From assembly GCA_903851455.1 (NCBI GenBank), contig CAINOM010000684.1, positions 1-8,432 of the forward strand: 8,432 bases of DNA, given 5' to 3'. The notes beneath the pieces are model-generated. The model worked only from the letters and a program-made list of their open reading frames with translations. It had not been told where the DNA came from and ran no database searches. Positions 6,309-8,432 of this stretch are shown here, in pieces; positions within the stretch are counted from its first letter, which is position 1; every line of letters starts with the position of its first letter. The translations under genes and the position numbers were made by a program. Source of the DNA: an uncultured Bacteroidota bacterium. GTDB taxonomy: Bacteria > Bacteroidota > Bacteroidia > Chitinophagales > Chitinophagaceae.

Positions 6309-7132
6309 TGCGTTTGCTCAAAAAAATTCTTTTATGGACCGCTGCAATCGCAGCGGTCTTGTATTTAGGTATTTGCACGTACTTCTATTCGAAACAGGAC
6401 GACATACTGTTCGCACCTACCAAACTAGCCGCTGACTACTCTTTCAAATTTCCGGCCAATTTCACCGAACGGAAAATAGCGGTGCCCGGCGCTACGCTTG
6501 ATGGTCTTCTTTTCAGATCACCGCCTCCCGGTACAACTGCTGATTCTTCCAAAGGAGTTATTTTTTACCTGCACGGTAACGGGGGTGCCCTGAATACATG
6601 GGGCGATATAGCATCGGTATATACCAGCCTGGGTTACGATATCTTTATGCTCGACTATCGCGGGTATGGGAAAAGCGACGGCAAAATAACTTCTGAGCTG
6701 CAGTTTTTTGATGATGTGCAGGCGGCCTACAACGACCTTCGCTCTCTGTATCCGGAGAACAAGATCATCGTTCTCGGCTACTCCATAGGTACCTGCCCTG
6801 CCGCTATGTTAGCCGCACGCAACCACCCTAAAATGCTGATATTGCAGGCACCCTATTACAGCATGACCGACATGATGAAGCGAACTTATCCGTTCCTCCC
6901 CACCTTTATGCTGCGCTATCCACTCAATAGAGATGCCTTTGTAAAAGAAGTGAAGGCGCCCATCGTTATCTTTCACGGCGATGCTGACGAAGTGATCTAC
7001 TATGGCTCATCGTTGAAGCTGCAGGGAGACTTCAAACCCTCCGACCGGCTGATCACTCTGAAGGGTCAGGGGCATAGTCGTTTTTCAGAAAACCCGGACT
7101 ACCTGGCCGCCATGAAAAAAATACTGGAATAA
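6308..7132 (+). CDS. Membrane-anchored alpha/beta hydrolase (Bem46/ABHD13-like)
   Basis: A 274-residue serine hydrolase. A hydrophobic helix at about residues 7-27, preceded by basic residues, is a signal anchor or uncleaved signal, placing the catalytic domain outside the cytoplasm. The domain begins near residue 55. HGNGG (89-93) is the oxyanion-hole segment and DYRGYGKSDG (116-125) is typical of the Bem46/ABHD12-13 branch. GYSIG (157-161) contains the nucleophile S159. HGDADEVI (223-230) supplies the acid, most likely D227, and GQGHSRF (253-259) the histidine H256. The triad is thus complete. Substrates of bacterial members are mostly unknown (esters, acyl groups or peptides). The start overlaps the response regulator stop by one base, with no Shine-Dalgarno sequence of its own, and a strong hairpin lies in codons 10-17. 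Its gene is followed 35 nt later by a glycosyltransferase, so a cell-envelope role is plausible but inferred. Confidence 0.9.
   Translation: MRLLKKILLWTAAIAAVLYLGICTYFYSKQDDILFAPTKLAADYSFKFPANFTERKIAVPGATLDGLLFRSPPPGTTADSSKGVIFYLHGNGGALNTWGDIASVYTSLGYDIFMLDYRGYGKSDGKITSELQFFDDVQAAYNDLRSLYPENKIIVLGYSIGTCPAAMLAARNHPKMLILQAPYYSMTDMMKRTYPFLPTFMLRYPLNRDAFVKEVKAPIVIFHGDADEVIYYGSSLKLQGDFKPSDRLITLKGQGHSRFSENPDYLAAMKKILE
6337..6358 (+). promoter_or_regulatory. Strong hairpin inside the start of the hydrolase gene
   Basis: GACCGCTGC (6337-6345) and GCAGCGGTC (6350-6358) form a perfect 9-bp GC-rich stem with loop AATC, extendable by one G-T pair. It lies 29 nt into the hydrolase gene, preceded by a run of seven A (6320-6326) and followed by TTGTATTT. 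Placement and shape resemble an attenuator or a translation-limiting structure. It could also be a chance product of the Ala-rich codons (TAAIAAV) of the membrane helix. Function is inference. Confidence 0.35.
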
Positions 7133-7167
7133 ATAATTATTTTTAAAGCCCGTATACCCGGCAATTC

Positions 7168-8432
7168 ATGAAGAACTCTTTTTTGAACAAGAAACTGCTG
7201 ATCATAGGCACCATCTGCCTGCTCACTTTTATTTGCTTTTCTTATACCCTTCACAACCAGTTCACCAACTGGGACGATGACTTCTATGTTACGAATGATC
7301 CTTACATAAAAGCATTTACACCACACAATCTTAAAGTCATTTTCACCGAAGACATCACTAAAAATAATTATCACCCGTTCTGCATGCTGTCGCTGGCGGT
7401 CAACTATTTTTTTGCCGGCATGAACCCCATGTCCTACTACGGCACAAACATCATCATCCACATAGCCAATGTGATACTGGTGTTCCTGCTGTTGCTGGCG
7501 CTTTGCAGGCGGCTTAAAATGGAGGAGAACGCGCAGTTGTTCATCGCCTCCTTTGGCGCTTTATGGTTTGGCATTCATCCCATGCATGTGGAGTCGGTAG
7601 CATGGATAGCCGAGCGTAAGGATGTGCTTTATGCCTTCTTTTATTTTAGTGCCCTGCTTTGTTATGTCCGCTATGTAGATACCGCAGAACGGAAATGGTA
7701 CTTCGCTACCTTTTTCCTGTTCATTGCCTCCTGCCTCTCAAAGCCCATGGCGGTGGTACTGCCCATGTCCCTGTTGTGTTTTGATTTCCTGCTAAATCGC
7801 GATCTGAATAAGAAACTGATCACGGAGAAGATCATTTTCTTCCTGGTTTCCCTGCTTTGTGGCTCCATGGCTTTTTATACACAAAATAAAACAGGGGCAA
7901 TAGCATCCTTCAGCGCGCTCACTATTACCGAGCGCGTGATGTATGCGGCGTACGGCTTTATCATGTACATGTCCAAAGTATTCAACCCAAGCTATTTATC
8001 TACTTTTTACCCGTACCCTTATCGCTATACTACCGGCTACCTGCCGGGCATTTATTATGCTGCGCCATTTTTAGCACCAGGCATTCCCGCGGCATTCCTG
8101 TACCTCACCTGGCAGTCGAACCGCGCTTATTTCAGGATCGTGGCATTCGGTTTCGGATTTTTCTTTTTCAATATAGTGTTCGTACTGCAGTTCATATCTG
8201 TAGGCGCAGCTATCATGGCCGACCGCTATTCGTATGTGGCCTATTTCGGGCTGTTCTTTATGATCGCTTACTTCGCATATGAGATTATAAAGAGAGTACC
8301 TGTTTTCAGAACGGCGCTCATCACGCTGCTCCTGCTGCTTTCAGGGATACTGGCCTATGTATGTCATGAGCGCACGTATGTATGGCACAATGCAGAGACC
8401 CTCCTTTCAGACGCCATAGAAAAATATCCTTA
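7168..8432 (+). CDS. Polytopic GT-C glycosyltransferase, TMTC-like (3' end outside window)
   Basis: The frame is open from the ATG at 7168 to the window end (421 codons plus two bases), so the C-terminus is missing. The first hydrophobic helix (about 8-27) is followed by a periplasmic loop with NWDDDFYV (34-41), the acidic motif expected of GT-C enzymes, and NNYHPF (66-71). Further hydrophobic segments lie near 92-113, 125-140, 155-166, 173-190, 214-230, 295-315, 321-343 and 353-383. IHPMHVESVAWIAERKDVL (136-154), KPMAVVLP (192-199) and MADRYSYVAYFG (350-361) are hallmark motifs of the TMTC/DUF1736 protein O-mannosyltransferase-like family, whose members normally end in TPR repeats. A lipid-linked sugar donor and a protein or glycan acceptor in the periplasm would be expected; the true substrate is unknown. 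It begins 35 nt after the hydrolase stop and is probably in the same transcript. Confidence 0.88.
   Translation, partial: MKNSFLNKKLLIIGTICLLTFICFSYTLHNQFTNWDDDFYVTNDPYIKAFTPHNLKVIFTEDITKNNYHPFCMLSLAVNYFFAGMNPMSYYGTNIIIHIANVILVFLLLLALCRRLKMEENAQLFIASFGALWFGIHPMHVESVAWIAERKDVLYAFFYFSALLCYVRYVDTAERKWYFATFFLFIASCLSKPMAVVLPMSLLCFDFLLNRDLNKKLITEKIIFFLVSLLCGSMAFYTQNKTGAIASFSALTITERVMYAAYGFIMYMSKVFNPSYLSTFYPYPYRYTTGYLPGIYYAAPFLAPGIPAAFLYLTWQSNRAYFRIVAFGFGFFFFNIVFVLQFISVGAAIMADRYSYVAYFGLFFMIAYFAYEIIKRVPVFRTALITLLLLLSGILAYVCHERTYVWHNAETLLSDAIEKYP

Noticed and set aside
7099..7461. 120-codon open frame on the minus strand
   Set aside because: It is antisense to the end of the hydrolase and the start of the glycosyltransferase, both strongly supported by motifs.

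Overview
The window looks like a chromosomal piece from a Bacteroidota genome, most likely an environmental member near the Chitinophagaceae; this is inferred, not searched. The reasons are the TAnnTTTG-type promoter elements, weak or absent Shine-Dalgarno sequences, AT-rich intergenic DNA around genes of intermediate GC, and the protein repertoire: a periplasmic-TPR adenylate cyclase, a bacterial inward-rectifier K+ channel, a lone receiver protein and a TMTC-like glycosyltransferase. I see no mobile element, CRISPR array, tRNA or rRNA.

Layout. Positions 1-155 hold no gene. A small secreted protein of unknown function is on the minus strand (156-677). A divergent intergenic region (678-849) separates it from a two-gene plus-strand unit: a 63-residue, two-helix membrane protein (850-1041) and, 10 nt later, a large membrane adenylate cyclase with a predicted periplasmic TPR domain (1052-2965). 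Converging on the cyclase is a minus-strand KirBac-like potassium channel (3024-3977). Upstream of it on the same strand is a soluble TPR repeat protein (4140-5558), separated by a good hairpin terminator (4089-4115). A 290-bp AT-rich divergent region leads to a second plus-strand cluster: a single-domain response regulator (5850-6308), an alpha/beta hydrolase whose start overlaps the regulator's stop by one base (6308-7132), and the first 421 codons of a polytopic GT-C glycosyltransferase of the TMTC/O-mannosyltransferase type, cut by the window end (7168-8432).

How the genes relate. The supported units are the small-membrane-protein/cyclase pair and the receiver/hydrolase(/glycosyltransferase) run. 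The cyclase has every residue expected for ATP-to-cAMP catalysis. The K+ channel has no cyclic-nucleotide-binding domain, so its adjacency to the cyclase is not evidence of gating by cAMP. Nothing here is clearly a new defence or biosynthetic system. The best leads are the microprotein-cyclase pair, a strong hairpin inside the first codons of the hydrolase gene, and the TGATG-coupled receiver/hydrolase pair. Two genes (the channel and the TPR protein) have TTG-initiated extensions in their open frames; internal ATG codons are the more likely starts.
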